Below are positions 32,690-43,893 of a DNA stretch of 64,000 bases, one piece after another. The stretch lies in assembly GCF_024139115.2 (NCBI RefSeq), contig NC_085139.1, positions 9,829,533-9,893,532 of the forward strand. The letters are read 5' to 3'. Below the pieces are notes generated by a model. It made no database searches and was not told where the DNA came from. It was given only the letters and a program-made list of their open reading frames with translations. A program made the translations under genes and the position numbers. The stretch's first letter is position 1; each line of letters begins with the position of its first letter. The DNA is from Armigeres subalbatus (lineage: Eukaryota; Arthropoda; Insecta; Diptera; Culicidae).

Positions 32690-33433
32690 ACCACTAGATC
32701 CTTTGCTATTTGGAAATGGTTCTGCAGGAAATTATAGAATTGCTTCTGCTTTTTCTTCTTAAAATTTCCACTATAACTTCTTTGAGATTTCTGTCTAAAT
32801 TTGTTTAAGAATATTTTCTCAAATTGTTTAAAATGTTTAGAAATTTAAAAATATTTTCATTTCGACATTCGTTATGAAATTCCTTTGAAATGACTCCTTA
32901 ATTCAGAATTTTTTCTAGATTTGTTTAAAGTTACTCTACAAGAAGCCGCTTTAAGAAAGAATATCTTCAGGAAGCCCATTGGAAAATCAACCAGATATTT
33001 TTCGGAGATTTCTCGCTTAACTTTTCAAAAGGTCCTAAGTAACATTTTTTTCATGAATTAACTTGAATAGCGCAATCAACAGAACAACATGAAAGCTATT
33101 GATTGCAGTATTCAAATTATTTCATGAAAAAAATGTTACTTAGGTCCTTTTGAAAAGTTAAGCGAGATTTCATCAAGAATTTCTACGAACATTCCATCAG
33201 GGATTCAAATTCCCTCGTGAATTGCATCAGGAATTACTTCAGAAAATACTCCAGCTAATGCTTTGGGCATTTCTTCTGATAATCACACAAAAACTGTTCA
33301 TGAAAGGGGAATTTGCCGGAGCTGTTCCTGGTGGAATTTTCTGCAGAATTGCTTGAGGAATTTCTATGGGAATTGTTTTTTGGGTTTCTCAAGGCGCAAA
33401 TTGATAATGGGAGTTTTTTTGGGGACGAGTATT
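32690..33433. repeat. Strongly decayed GGAATTCC minisatellite
   Basis: Scattered words such as GGAAATTATAGAATTGC, GGAATTTCTATGGGAATTG and CATCAGGAATTAC suggest a heavily diverged member of the minisatellite family at 0.2-3.2 and 35-40 kb. It is split by a MITE (33013-33163). The array character is weak before 33,000. Confidence 0.5.
33013..33163. mobile_element. 151 bp MITE with long TIRs
   Basis: TCGCTTAACTTTTCAAAAGG and its extension form an inverted repeat of about 55 bp. GAGATTTC (8 bp) occurs immediately outside at 33005-33012 and 33164-33171; because the TIR ends TCGC/GCGA, the duplication could be read as 6-8 bp. An 8 bp duplication would fit hAT. Non-coding. Confidence 0.75.
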
Positions 33434-33453
33434 AATGTCAGATTTAAAAAGAG

Positions 33454-34078
33454 CTTGAGCTTGAGCTTGAGCTTGATTGACTGCTCGTAGTTGCTACTCC
33501 ATTATGACCAGATCAGCTGTTCTTGCACAGGGAACCAACAGATGTTTGCTTGGGACTAGCACACATCTTCAATGTACAAGTACTGGTGATCTCATTTGTT
33601 AGGTCATACTGGCGCCTGCCACGTCAGAATGCAAGTCAATGTAGGGAAGAGGGAGGAAATGATGATGCAATCACTCGCCCACTGCAAGCCGAATATACCT
33701 CTGCACTTGCCACGAGTTCATGCGGAATTTGTTGGAATTTCTAGGTTAGGTTGGAGAGGCAGAGGTCCGTCTTGGTTAACGAGCTGCCAATGTGATAGAT
33801 AGGAGAAGGTAACTGATGGAATTTCTAATTGGATGTAGGAAACGAGCTCTATAGTTCATTTCCAATTCTAGCAGATTACTGTTAGAATACTCAAGTTGAA
33901 GGTAAAGGAATAGTAATGGAAACGGTATAGAAGTCCATTTCCAGTTCTAGCGATTGCTAGAACATGAGAAATAAAGAGAAAGATAGAAAGTAGGAGAATG
34001 GAACGGACCTGGGATTGAACCCACGACCTCCTGCGTATGAGGCAGAAGCAGTAGCCATATGACTACCAAGCCCGCATC
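33454..34078 (-). mobile_element. SINE-like retroposon with (TCAAGC)n tail and 20 bp target duplication
   Basis: On the minus strand a tRNA-like head starts at about 34,076 (GCGGGCTTGGTAGTCATATG as A-box region, GGGTTCAATCCC as B box at 34011-34023). The element ends in four TCAAGC-type repeats (33454-33475). A perfect 20 bp duplication beginning AATGTCAGATTTAAAAAG flanks it (33434-33453 and 34079-34098). The length of about 625 bp is long for a SINE, so the middle may include a LINE-related or unrelated body. Aedes Gecko SINEs are known for variable 3' tandem-repeat tails; membership is inferred, not shown. Confidence 0.8.
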
Positions 34079-34098
34079 AATGTCAGATTTAAAAAGAG

Positions 34099-34733
34099 GC
34101 TTTAAACCGAAATACTACTTTTCAGATTTGAAATTGGTAGAACTCTTCATGAACAAAGGACAAAGCTAATAAAATGTGAGAGAAAGGATTGGAGGGAGGT
34201 TTGGATATCGTTACATTTTGCGTAACTTATTGAATCCTAACGTGTTTATTTGAGACACTTTTAATATTAGATTGTGTTGTACTATTATCACATATAAGTT
34301 TTACTTTTGCATTCTGGAGAACTACACTGACATTGAAAGTAGGTTCTGAACTCGGAAAATCGTAACATGGTGTTGGATACCTGGAAGAAATAAATCAGCT
34401 GGAAGGAATAAATCACCAACTGTTAACCTTCACATATTAGTTTTCTTTTTAAATGTCTAGTCAAAAATCATATAATTGAACCGTTACCCGAAACATATAA
34501 AGAGCCTCAATCGTTATTGTGCATAGAAAATGCCTTACAGAAATAACCCGCCTACAATTTAGTCATCCGACCTACAAAATCATATTTGCTTGCAATTTGG
34601 AAATCACGAAACATATTCGGTTGCCCAGAGTGGGAACATATCACGTACACCAATCTGCAGCTCTTGTATAAACTATAATAGAACAGAAAATTAGTAGAGG
34701 AATTCAAAAAACGAAATAGATTATTAAAGGTCT
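34099..34733. other. Intergenic AT-rich DNA
   Basis: Nothing recognisable: no frame, tRNA box, TIR or array. Confidence 0.55.
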
Positions 34734-34954
34734 TACACGCTCATTTTGATTTTACTCACCGTTGAGTAGTTTTATTTTATTACTTTTTTATATTATTTTT
34801 TTCCCACAGAAATTTTATTCACTTTTAAAAATAAGTGGAACCACTCAAATTTTGAGTGGTTCCACTTTTGATAAAAAGTGAGAAAAATTTCTGTGGAAAA
34901 AAAGAGACGGCAATATAAAACTACTCACTATTGAGTGGATAAAATGAGCGTGTA
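34734..34954. mobile_element. Palindromic TA-flanked MITE
   Basis: The ends CACGCTCATTTT and AAAATGAGCGTG are inverted. Inner blocks ACTCACCGTTGAGTAGTTTTAT, CCACAGAAATTTT and GAACCACTCAAATTTTGAG are mirrored too, so almost the whole element can fold. TA flanks it (34734-34735 and 34953-34954), as for Tc1/mariner. Non-coding. Confidence 0.75.
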
Positions 34955-35026
34955 GTTGAAAACATTATTCTTGGTGACAATTCCATGTTATCAATATTTT
35001 ATAAAAAGCATGCTTTACTGAATTCC

Positions 35027-35276
35027 AGGAGGAACTTCCAGAGGAATTTGAGGAACTTCCGGAGGAATTCCTGGAGGAACTTCCGGACGTATTGCTGGAG
35101 GAACTTCCGGAGGAATTGCTGGAGGAACTTCCGGAGTAATTCCTGGAGGAACTTCCGGAGGAATTCCTGGAGGAACTTCCGGAGGAATTCCTGGAGGAAC
35201 TTCCAGAGGAATTCCTGGAGGAACTTCCGGAGGAATTCCTGGAGGAACTTCCGGAGGAATTCCTGCAGAAACTTTC
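35027..35276 (+). repeat. 24 bp minisatellite, leading block
   Basis: About ten units of the 24 bp repeat (GGAATTCCTGGA followed by GGAACTTCCGGA-like half), slightly diverged, separated from the main array by a short retroposed LINE tail at 35277-35335. Confidence 0.9.
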
Positions 35277-35335
35277 TATGAGGTGAACCGGTCAAGGGCC
35301 GAAAACCTCATTAATAAAGACAATAAAAAAAAAAG
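35277..35335 (+). mobile_element. Very short 5'-truncated LINE tail in the minisatellite
   Basis: A 59 bp segment unrelated to the array contains CCTCATTAATAAAGACAATA and ends in about ten A, which looks like the last bases of a LINE with a polyadenylation signal. AGAAACTTTC is duplicated at both sides (35267-35276 and 35336-35345), as target-primed reverse transcription would leave. Confidence 0.65.
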
Positions 35336-35339
35336 AGAA

Positions 35340-38300
35340 ACTTTCGGAGGAATTCCTGGAGGAACTTCCGGAGGAATTCCTGGAGGAACTTCCGGAGGAA
35401 TTCCTGGAGGAACTTCCGGAGGAATTCCTGGAGGAACTTCCGGAGGAATTCCTGGAGGAAATTCCGGAGGAATTTCTGGAGGAACTTCCGGAGGAATTCC
35501 TGGAGGAACTTCCGAAGGAATTCCTGGAGGAACTTCCGGAGGAATTCCTGGAGGAACTTCCGGAGGAATTCCTGGAGGAACTTCCGGAGGAATTCCTGGA
35601 GGAACTTCCGGAGGAATTCCTGGAGGAACTTCCGGAGGAATTCCTGGAGGAACTTCCGGAGGAATTCCTGGAGGAACTTCCGGAGGAATTCCTGGAGGAA
35701 CTTCCGGAGGAATTCCTGGAGGAACTTCCGGAGGAATTCCTGGAGGAACTTCCGGAGGAATTCCTGGAGGAACTTCCGGAGGAATTCCTGGAGGAACTTC
35801 CGGAGGAATTCCTGGAGGAACTTCCGGAGGAATTCCTGGAGGAACTTCCGGAGGAATTCCTGGAGGAACTTCCAGAGGAATTCCTGGAGGAACTTCCGGA
35901 GGAATTCCTGGAGGAACTTCCGGAGGAGTTCCTGGAGGAACTTCCGGAGGAGTTCCTGGAGGAACTTCCGGAGGAGTTCCTGGAGGAACTTCCGGAGGAG
36001 TTCCTGGAGGAACTTCCGGAGGAGTTCCTGGAGGAACTTCCGGAGGAGTTCCTGGAGGAACTTCCGGAGGAGTTCCTGGAGGAACTTCCGGAGGAGTTCC
36101 TGGAGGAACTTCCGGAGGAGTTCCTGGAGGAACATCCGGCGGACTTCCTGGAGGAACTTCCGGCTCAGTTCCTGCTGGAACATCAGGAGGAGTTCCTGGA
36201 GGAACTTCCGGAGGAGTTCCTGGAGGAACTTCCGGAGGAGTTCCTGGAGGAACTTCCGGAGGAGTTCCTGGAGGAACTTCCGGAGGAGTTCCTGGAGGAA
36301 CTTCCGGAGGAGTTCCTGGAGGAACTTCCGGAGGAGTTCCTGGAGGAACTTCCGGAGGAGTTCCTGGAGGAACTTCCGGAGGAGTTCCTGGAGGAACTTC
36401 CGGAGGAGTTCCTGGAGGAACTTCCGGAGGAGTTCCTGGAGGAACTTCCGGAGGAGTTCCTGGAGGAACTTCCGGAGGAGTTCCTGGAGGAACTTCCGGA
36501 GAAGTTCCTGGAGGAACTTCCGGAGGAACTTCCCGAGAAGTTCCTGGAGGAACTTCCGGAGGAGTTCCTGGAGGAACTTCCGGAGGAGTTCCTGGAGGAA
36601 CTTCCGGAGGAGTTCCTGGAGGAACTTCCGGAGGAGTTCCTGGAGGAACTTCCGGAGGAGTTCCTGGAGGAACTTCCGGAGGAGTTCCTGGAGGAACTTC
36701 CGGAGGAGTTCCTGGAGGAACTTCCGGAGGAGTCCCTGGAGGAACTTCCGGAGGAGTTCCTGGAGGAACTTCCGGAGGAGTTCCTGGAGGAACTTCCGGA
36801 GGAGTTCCTGGAGGAACTTCCGGAGGAGTTCCTGGAGGAACTTCCGGAGGAGTTCCTGGAGGAACTTCCGGAGGAGTTCCTGGAGGAACTTCCGGAGGAG
36901 TTCCTGGAGGAACTTCCGGGAGTTCCTGGAGGAACTTCCGGAGGAGTTCCTGGAGGAACTTCCGGAGGAGTTCCTGGAGGAACTTCCGGAGGAGTTCCTG
37001 GAGGAACTTCCGGAGGAGTTCCTGGAGGAACTTCCGGAGGAGTTCCTGGAGGAACTTCCGGAGGAGTTCCTGGAGGAACTTCCGGAGGAGTTCCTGGAGG
37101 AACTTCCGGAGGAGTTCCTGGAGGAACTTCCGGAGGAGTTCCTGGAGGAACTTCCGGAGGAGTTCCTGGAGGAACTTCCGGAGGAGTTCCTGGAGGAACT
37201 TCCGGAGGAGTTCCTGGAGGAACTTCCGGAGGAGTTCCTGGAGGAACTTCCGGAGGAGTTCCTGGAGGAACTTCCGGAGGAGTTCCTGGAGGAACTTCCG
37301 GAGGAGTTCCTGGAGGAACTTCCGGAGGAGTTCCTGGAGGAACTTCCGGAGGAGTTCCTGGAGGAACTTCCGGAGGAGTTCCTGGAGGAACTTCCGGAGG
37401 AGTTCCTGGAGGAACTTCCGGAGGAGTTCCTGGAGGAACTTCCGGAGGAGTTCCTGGAGGAACTTCCGGAGGAGTTCCTGGAGGAACTTCCGGAGGAGTT
37501 CCTGGAGGAACTTCCGGAGGAGTTCCTGGAGGAACTTCCGGAGGAGTTCCTGGAGGAACTCCGGAGGAGTTCCTGGAGGAACTTCCGGAGAAGTTCCTGG
37601 AGAAACTCCGGGAGGAATTCCTGGAGAAACTCCGGGAGGAATTCCTGGAGGAACTCCGGGAAGAATTCCTGGAGGAACTCCCGGAGGAATTCCTGGAGGA
37701 ACTCAGGGAGGAATTCCTGGAGGAACTCCCGGAGGAATTCCTGGAGGAACTCCCGGAGGAATTCCTGGAGGAACTCCCGGAGGAATTCCTGGAGGAACTC
37801 CCGGAGGAATTCCTGGAGGAACTCCCGGAGGAATTCCTGGAGGAACTCCCGGAGGAATTCCTGGAGGAACTCCCGGAGGAATTCCTGGAGGAACTCCCGG
37901 AGGAATTCCTGGAGGAACTCCCGGAGGAATTCCTGGAGGAACTCCCGGAGGAATTCCTGGAGGAACTCCCGGAGGAATTCCTGGAGGAACTCCTGGAGGA
38001 ATTCCTGGAGGAATTCCTGGAGGAACTCCCGGAGGAATTCCTGGAGGAACTCCCGGAGGAATTCCTGGAGGAACTCCCGGAGGAATTCCTGGAGGAACTC
38101 CCGGAGGAATTCCTGGAGGAACTCCCGGAGGAATTCCTGGAGGAACTCCCGGAGGAATTCCTGGAGGAACTCCCGGAGGAATTCCTGGAGGAACTCCCGG
38201 AGGAATTCCTGGAGGAACTCCCGGAGGAATTCCTGGAGGAACTCCATGAGGAATTCCTGGAGGAACTCCCGGAGGGATTCCTGGAGGAACTCCCGGAGGG

Positions 38301-40345
38301 ATTCCTGGAGGAACTCCCGGAGGAATTCCTGGAGGAACTTCCGGAGGAATTCCTGGAGGAACTTCCGGAGGAATTCCTGGAGGAACTTCCGGAGGAATTC
38401 CTGGAGGAACTTCCGGAGGAATTCCTGGAGGAACTTCCGGAGGAATTCCTGGAGGAACTTCCGGAGGAATTCCTGGAGGAACTTCCGGAGGAATTCCTGG
38501 AGGAACTTCCGGAGGAATTCCTGGAGGAACTTCCGGAGGAATTCCTGGAGGAACTTCCGGAGGAATTCCTGGAGGAACTTCCGGAGGAATTCCTGGAGGA
38601 ACTTCCGGAGGAATTCCTGGAGGAACTTCCGGAGGAATTCCTGGAGGAACTTCCGGAGGAATTCCTGGAGGAACTTCCGGAGGAATTCCTGGAGGAACTT
38701 CCGGAGGAATTCCTGGAGGAACTTCCGGAGGAATTCCTGGAGGAACTTCCGGAGGAATTCCTGGAGGAACTTCCGGAGGAATTCCTGGAGGAACTTCCGG
38801 AGGAATTCCTGGAGGAACTTCCGGAGGAATTCCTGGAGGAACTTCCGGAGGAATTCCTGGAGGAACTTCCGGAGGAATTCCTGGAGGAACTTCCGGAGGA
38901 ATTCCTGGAGGAACTTCCGGAGGAATTCCTGGAGGAACTTCCGGAGGAATTCCTGGAGGAACTTACGGAGGAATTCCTGGAGGAACTTCCGGAGGAATTC
39001 CTGGAGGAACTTCCGGAGGAATTCCTGGAGGAACTTCCGGAGGAATTCCTGGAGGAACTTCCGGAGGAATTCCTGGAGGAACTTCCGGAGGAATTCCTGG
39101 AGGAACTTCCTAGGAATTCCTGGAGGAACTTCCGGAGGAATTCCTGGAGGAACTTCCGGAGGAATTCCTGGAGGAACTTCCGGAGGAATTCCTGGAGGAA
39201 CTTCCGGAGGAATTCCTGGAGGAACTTCCGGAGGAATTCCTGGAGGAACTTCCGGAGGAATTCCTGGAGGAACTTCCGGAGGAATTCCTGGAGGAACTTC
39301 CGGAGGAATTCCTGGAGGAACTTCCGGAGGAATTCCTGGAGGAACTTCCGGAGGAATTCCTGGAGGAACTTCCGGAGGAATTCCTGGAGGAACTTCCGGA
39401 GGAATTCCTGGAGGAACTTCCGGAGGAATTCTTGGAGGAACTTCCGGAGGAATTCTTGGAGGAACTTCCGGAGGAGTTCTTGGAGGAACTTCCGGAAGAA
39501 TTCCTGGAGGAATTTCTTGAGGAATTCCTGGAGAACTTCCGGAGGAATTCCTGGAGGAACTTCCGGAGGAATTCCTGGAGGAACTTCCGGAGGAATTCCT
39601 GGAGGAACTTCCGGAGGAATTCCTGGAGGAACTTCCGGAGGAATTCCTGGAGGAACTTCCGGAGGAATTCCTGGAGGAACTTCCGGAGGAATTCCTGGAG
39701 GAACTTCCGGAGGAATTCCTGGAGGAACTTCCGGAGGAATTCCTGGAGGAACTTCCGGAGGAATTCCTGGAGGAACTTCCGAGGAATTCCTGGAGGAACT
39801 TCCGGAGGAATTCCTGGAGGAACTTCCGGAGGAATTCCTGGAGGAACTTCCGGAGGAATTCCTGGAGGAACTTCCGGAGGAATTCCTGGAGGAACTTCCG
39901 GAGGAATTCCTGGAGGAACTTCCGGAGGAATTCCTGGAGGAACTTCCGGAGGAATTCCTGGAGGAACTTCCGGAGGAATTCCTGGAGGAACTTCCGGAGG
40001 AATTCCTGGAGGAACTTCCGGAGGAATTCCTGGAGGAACTTCCGGAGGAATTCCTGGAGGAACTTCCGGAGGAATTCCTGGAGGAACTTCCGGAGGAATT
40101 CCTGGAGGAACTTCCGGAGGAATTCCTGGAGGAACTTCCGGAGGAATTCCTGGAGGAACTTCCGGAGGAATTCCTGGAGGAACTTCTGGAGGAATTCCTG
40201 GAGGAACTTCCGGAGGAATTCCTGGAGGAACTTCCGGAGGAATTCCTGGAGGAACTTCCGGAGGAATTCCTGGAGGAACTTCCGGAGGAATTCCTGGAGG
40301 AACTTCCGGAGGAATTCCTGGAGAAACTTCCGGAGGAATTCCTGT
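35340..40345 (+). repeat. Main 24 bp minisatellite array (about 208 units)
   Basis: The unit is two 12 bp halves, one centred on the palindrome GGAATTCC and one on TTCCGGA. Four blocks of variant units follow each other. Block A at 35,340-35,925 has GGAATTCC with ACTTCC; block B at 35,925-37,600 has GGAGTTCC; block C at 37,600-38,330 has ACTCCC; block A resumes at 38,330-40,345. Units within a block are nearly identical. Only a few indels occur (near 36,525, 36,918, 37,560, 39,112, 39,530 and 39,780). Frames of 988 residues (+) and 1,714 and 1,390 residues (-) are products of the period and not genes. Confidence 0.95.
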
Positions 40346-43300
40346 GCTGGGACATGCCGGTCTGGGAGAGCTGCGCTCATTTCATCATCTGGTGCGCAGA
40401 ACTCATCTTTCAGATGATCGCAAATCGCAAACAAGTTTCTGAAAATGATCCTCAACTCTCTTCCCAGTACATGAACTATAGAGGTTTACCGTCTGTACGG
40501 TACCAAAACACTACACGCTTTTGTGAGTGTAAGGAAAAGTTAAGGGTCTGTTACTTACATTCGGATCAGGCTCCAGTTAAGACACTGGTTCCAATTTAGG
40601 GTTTCAAATTTTTGTATGTGGTGTAAATGTTGGAGATAAGGGACGACTGCGATAGGTCTGAACAGGTAACCAGAATGCTGGGCAATAATTTTGGTGATAA
40701 TATGTCCTCTATAGTGACTGACGGGTACAAAAAAGCGAGGTGCGCAACGGATAAGGGATCAGGTGGAAGATGATTTGCGGATCCTCCGTAGACTACTTGG
40801 TTGGCGACATGTGGCTTTGGACCGAGTAGAATGAAGAACACAGGTGCACAAGCCACTTAAGTTTTAATCTGATAATAACGGTAGCGTTACTTCAATAAAG
40901 AAATTTGACTTGGCGACGACGGACATTCATTCATTGTCGTCAGTTTTTTTTGCATCTTGGCGGTTGTTCATATATCACGTGGACAGGTTTCGATCAGTTT
41001 TTGATACCCTTTTTCCCAGGCGTGGACAATTGCTCACATAAATTTTCAAAAAATTGACTGGATCGTGAACATTTGCCATATCACCCTACCCCAAAATTGT
41101 ACACTTAGTATATGAGCAGCTCTATGAAATAGAAGAGTAGCAAATTTTCAAGTCTTCCCAGCGCGTAAAGTATATGTGACTTGGTTTAAAAATCCCACGG
41201 TCAAGAATTTTTGAACTACTTAATGAATACACCCGATTCTGCTTTTACACGGCCGTGTAAAAAATCCCAAACAATTTTTTTCTAAGTTGCTCCATTTTGC
41301 ATGATTCGTCGAGAAATCATAAAACTATTTTTAACACGGATTTTCAAATTTTGAACTGACAACTTTTTCTACATGGAACGCATCCCCCGTGTAAAAAAGA
41401 ATTGGGTGTACTAAATTACAAGTTGCTAAAAACGATAAGTGAAAATAGAATCTTTTTTGCAAATCTCATGGATTTTCGCCGCTTTCATTTCCGTTCCGAA
41501 CATACAACCCATCTGTCTTTTCCATCTGACCGGTAAGTAAGCATTAGAATAAGCCGCACACGAAAATTGCCTCGCCTACGGGCTTTCCCGGGTTTGGAAA
41601 ACAATTAATGCAAAAATCGCTTCGAACAATTAACCCAACCATTGGCCATAAATTTCCACATCCTCTCCTCGAGCGGACTCCAGCCGCAACTAAAACGCAG
41701 CTCTAATGTACGCGATCCAAACCAATCATCCACGGTTCCTCCATGAATATATAAGAGCTTTATAATTGGCTCACCAACCATCATCGGACCGGTGCGGTGG
41801 TGCGAAGATCTGGTCGCAATCATACATATTCCAGAAAATGCACTAAATCAAAAAACAAGAAGCGAATCGCTCTTTTCCTTCTCGCTGCCAACGTTGTCGT
41901 CATCTGGATGTGCGCCAGCAGCACCACCATTTCCGATCTTTGATTGAACTCGTCGTCGTCGTCGTCATCATTCCGCAAAACTTATTAAATTCGGCCCAAC
42001 CCCATTGTCAATTTTCCATCTAATTTATGTGCATCACCAGCGCTCGCCAGTCACTTGTTTTACTTTTTTTTCGCGAACAGAACTCGCAACATGTTCGTTC
42101 TGCTGATCGCAACATCATCAGCAGCAGCAAGAGCAGCCCAAACATCAAACAGGTCCTTCTTGGCAGCGTGGACGAGACGAAGCAAAACGAGAGCAAACCT
42201 CGCATTCTTCGATCTCGCTTAGTTTGCTGCACATGGCGCACAGTGACGGGTTGACGAATGAAGCAAATTTTTGACCACAGACGCAGTTGTTTAATTTCTA
42301 GGCTAAATTGAAAAAGATGTTTCTTCTGTTTCGAAATGTAAAGGTGAAAATAGTATCAAAATATAATTCTTTTTTCCTTTGATCGAAAAATAAAATCACA
42401 AACTAACATCTAGCATGAAGTTTTGTCCGAGTCTCTCCAACTGTGATGCAGACAGACGAAAGAAGAAAAAAACTCTAATCAATTCCGACCGCCGTCGTTG
42501 GTTTGGTTCTGGGCTCTGACTGAGCTTAATCTTCGAAGCCCAATCTACGGTCGGAGTTGATCCCGTCGTCCGCAAGCCGAAAAAAAAGCGACATGGAAAA
42601 ATGCAAAACACAGCCGGATGATGAGGAATTCGCGAAACATAAAAAGCCAATCATCATGTGGAGGCCGATCGATGTAGGTGTGGGGTAAGCGTAGGGACGT
42701 CTTCGGTATTCCGTTTCGGCGAGCGCGCGGGGAGGAAGAACTACGAAACACCGCGCGCTTGATCATGTCATGTGGTTGCACTCCGCAGCATTGAAATCAA
42801 TACACAGTAGGCCGAGGATCGCCGTCGTCCGTCAGTCGGTAAGCGGCGCGATCCAACTATGGTTTCAACGATTGTTCTGGGAACGGGCACGAACGGGTCA
42901 TGTCTCTCCCCTCAATAACCAAACTGATCTGGTGGCCGGTTGGTTGATTGGCTACGTCTGTTTGATGATCGATTGGATGCGATTGAATGTCTCGTTTAAG
43001 TTGGTTTGTTTACACAAATTAAACTATCGATTAATTATTCCACTGGCCTGGCCAGTAAAAGCGCATTTGATATTTTGGTGAAAAATGTTATGGAAATATT
43101 TGAGCGAATATAGCGATATTTATTGTCAACTATAATTTTTATGTGTCTGAAGTGTTTAACGCTCTTGGTGATAGTCTATTAAAATTCGAAAATGAGTTGA
43201 ATTTTATTCATTTTATTCTACAATTTTAAATAAATTTATCCAATAAAGTTATGAGTTTATGAAAATTACCAAATGTTTTTAAACAACGTTTGAGAAAAAG

Positions 43301-43398
43301 TTTACCTAAATACATACCTGAGTGCTGTTCAGATTGAAAACCGATCTCTAGTTCTCACTCTCATTCCATTGAAAAGATTTGAGTGAACTAAGGTGCGC
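40346..43398. other. Unique-looking DNA, no gene supported
   Basis: 40,346-41,500 is ordinary AT-rich DNA. 41,500-43,080 is richer in GC and has mononucleotide- and trinucleotide-biased stretches (GTCGTCGTCGTCGTC at about 41,950, CAGCAGCAGCAAGAGCAG near 42,120). A TATATAAG at about 41,746 could be a TATA box, but no initiator or open frame confirms a promoter. Frames of 70-103 residues conflict between strands. This is the best candidate for host regulatory or intronic DNA. Confidence 0.45.
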
Positions 43399-43520
43399 GC
43401 CAAAGTAAACGTGACGTGCGATGCAACGCGACGCGACTCACGCAAAGGAATAACTATTATTGCCAATGAATTGTAAAATTGTACTGTCGCGTCGCATCGC
43501 GCGGTCGTGTCTACTCTGGC
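43399..43520. mobile_element. Short MITE with imperfect TIRs
   Basis: GCCAAAGTAAACGTGACGTG at the left and the inverted GCCAGAGTAGACACGAC at the right pair imperfectly, continuing into GCGATGC and GCGACGCGAC. The middle is AT-rich. I could not identify the target duplication. Differences between arms suggest age. Confidence 0.55.
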
Positions 43521-43698
43521 TTCACCACGAGGTTTATCTCTTAAATGTGAATTATGATTGAGCGAAATTTAGAGTGTACATGTTATGCAGTTTGCCTACC
43601 AGTCGGGCGAACAAGTAATGGCCAATTGAGCCAAAGCAACCCAGCAAAAATGAACACGCTCGCACAAGTTTACTACTAAATAATTCTGTTCCTCGATA

Positions 43699-43893
43699 TA
43701 GGGGAACAGACGGCTTTGGCAGGTTTTGTTCTATTATTGGCAGGGGGGTTTTTGTCGACCAAATTTTATGAAATTTGGCCACAATATTCTTTGATATGCA
43801 AAGAATGTTTAGGCCAAATTTGAGCAAAATCAGTCATAAAAAACCCCCCTGACAATAATAGAACAAAATCTGCCAAAGCCGTCATTTCCCCTA
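43699..43893. mobile_element. Palindromic TA-flanked MITE
   Basis: The ends GGGGAACAGACGGCTTTGGC and GCCAAAGCCGTCATTTCCCC are inverted. TTTTGTTCTATTATTG and a run of C/G (GGGGGG against CCCCCC) are mirrored inside. TA lies at both edges (43699-43700, 43892-43893). The two arms differ at several bases. Confidence 0.7.

Noticed and set aside
35283..38249. 988-residue Gly/Thr/Pro-rich frame as a structural (silk- or collagen-like) gene
   Set aside because: The 24 bp repeat is open in all six frames, frames change with indels, the start lies in a LINE tail, and there is no signal peptide or splice context.
41743..41790. Core promoter with TATATAAG
   Set aside because: No initiator, downstream element or open frame supports it; such words are common in this AT-rich DNA.
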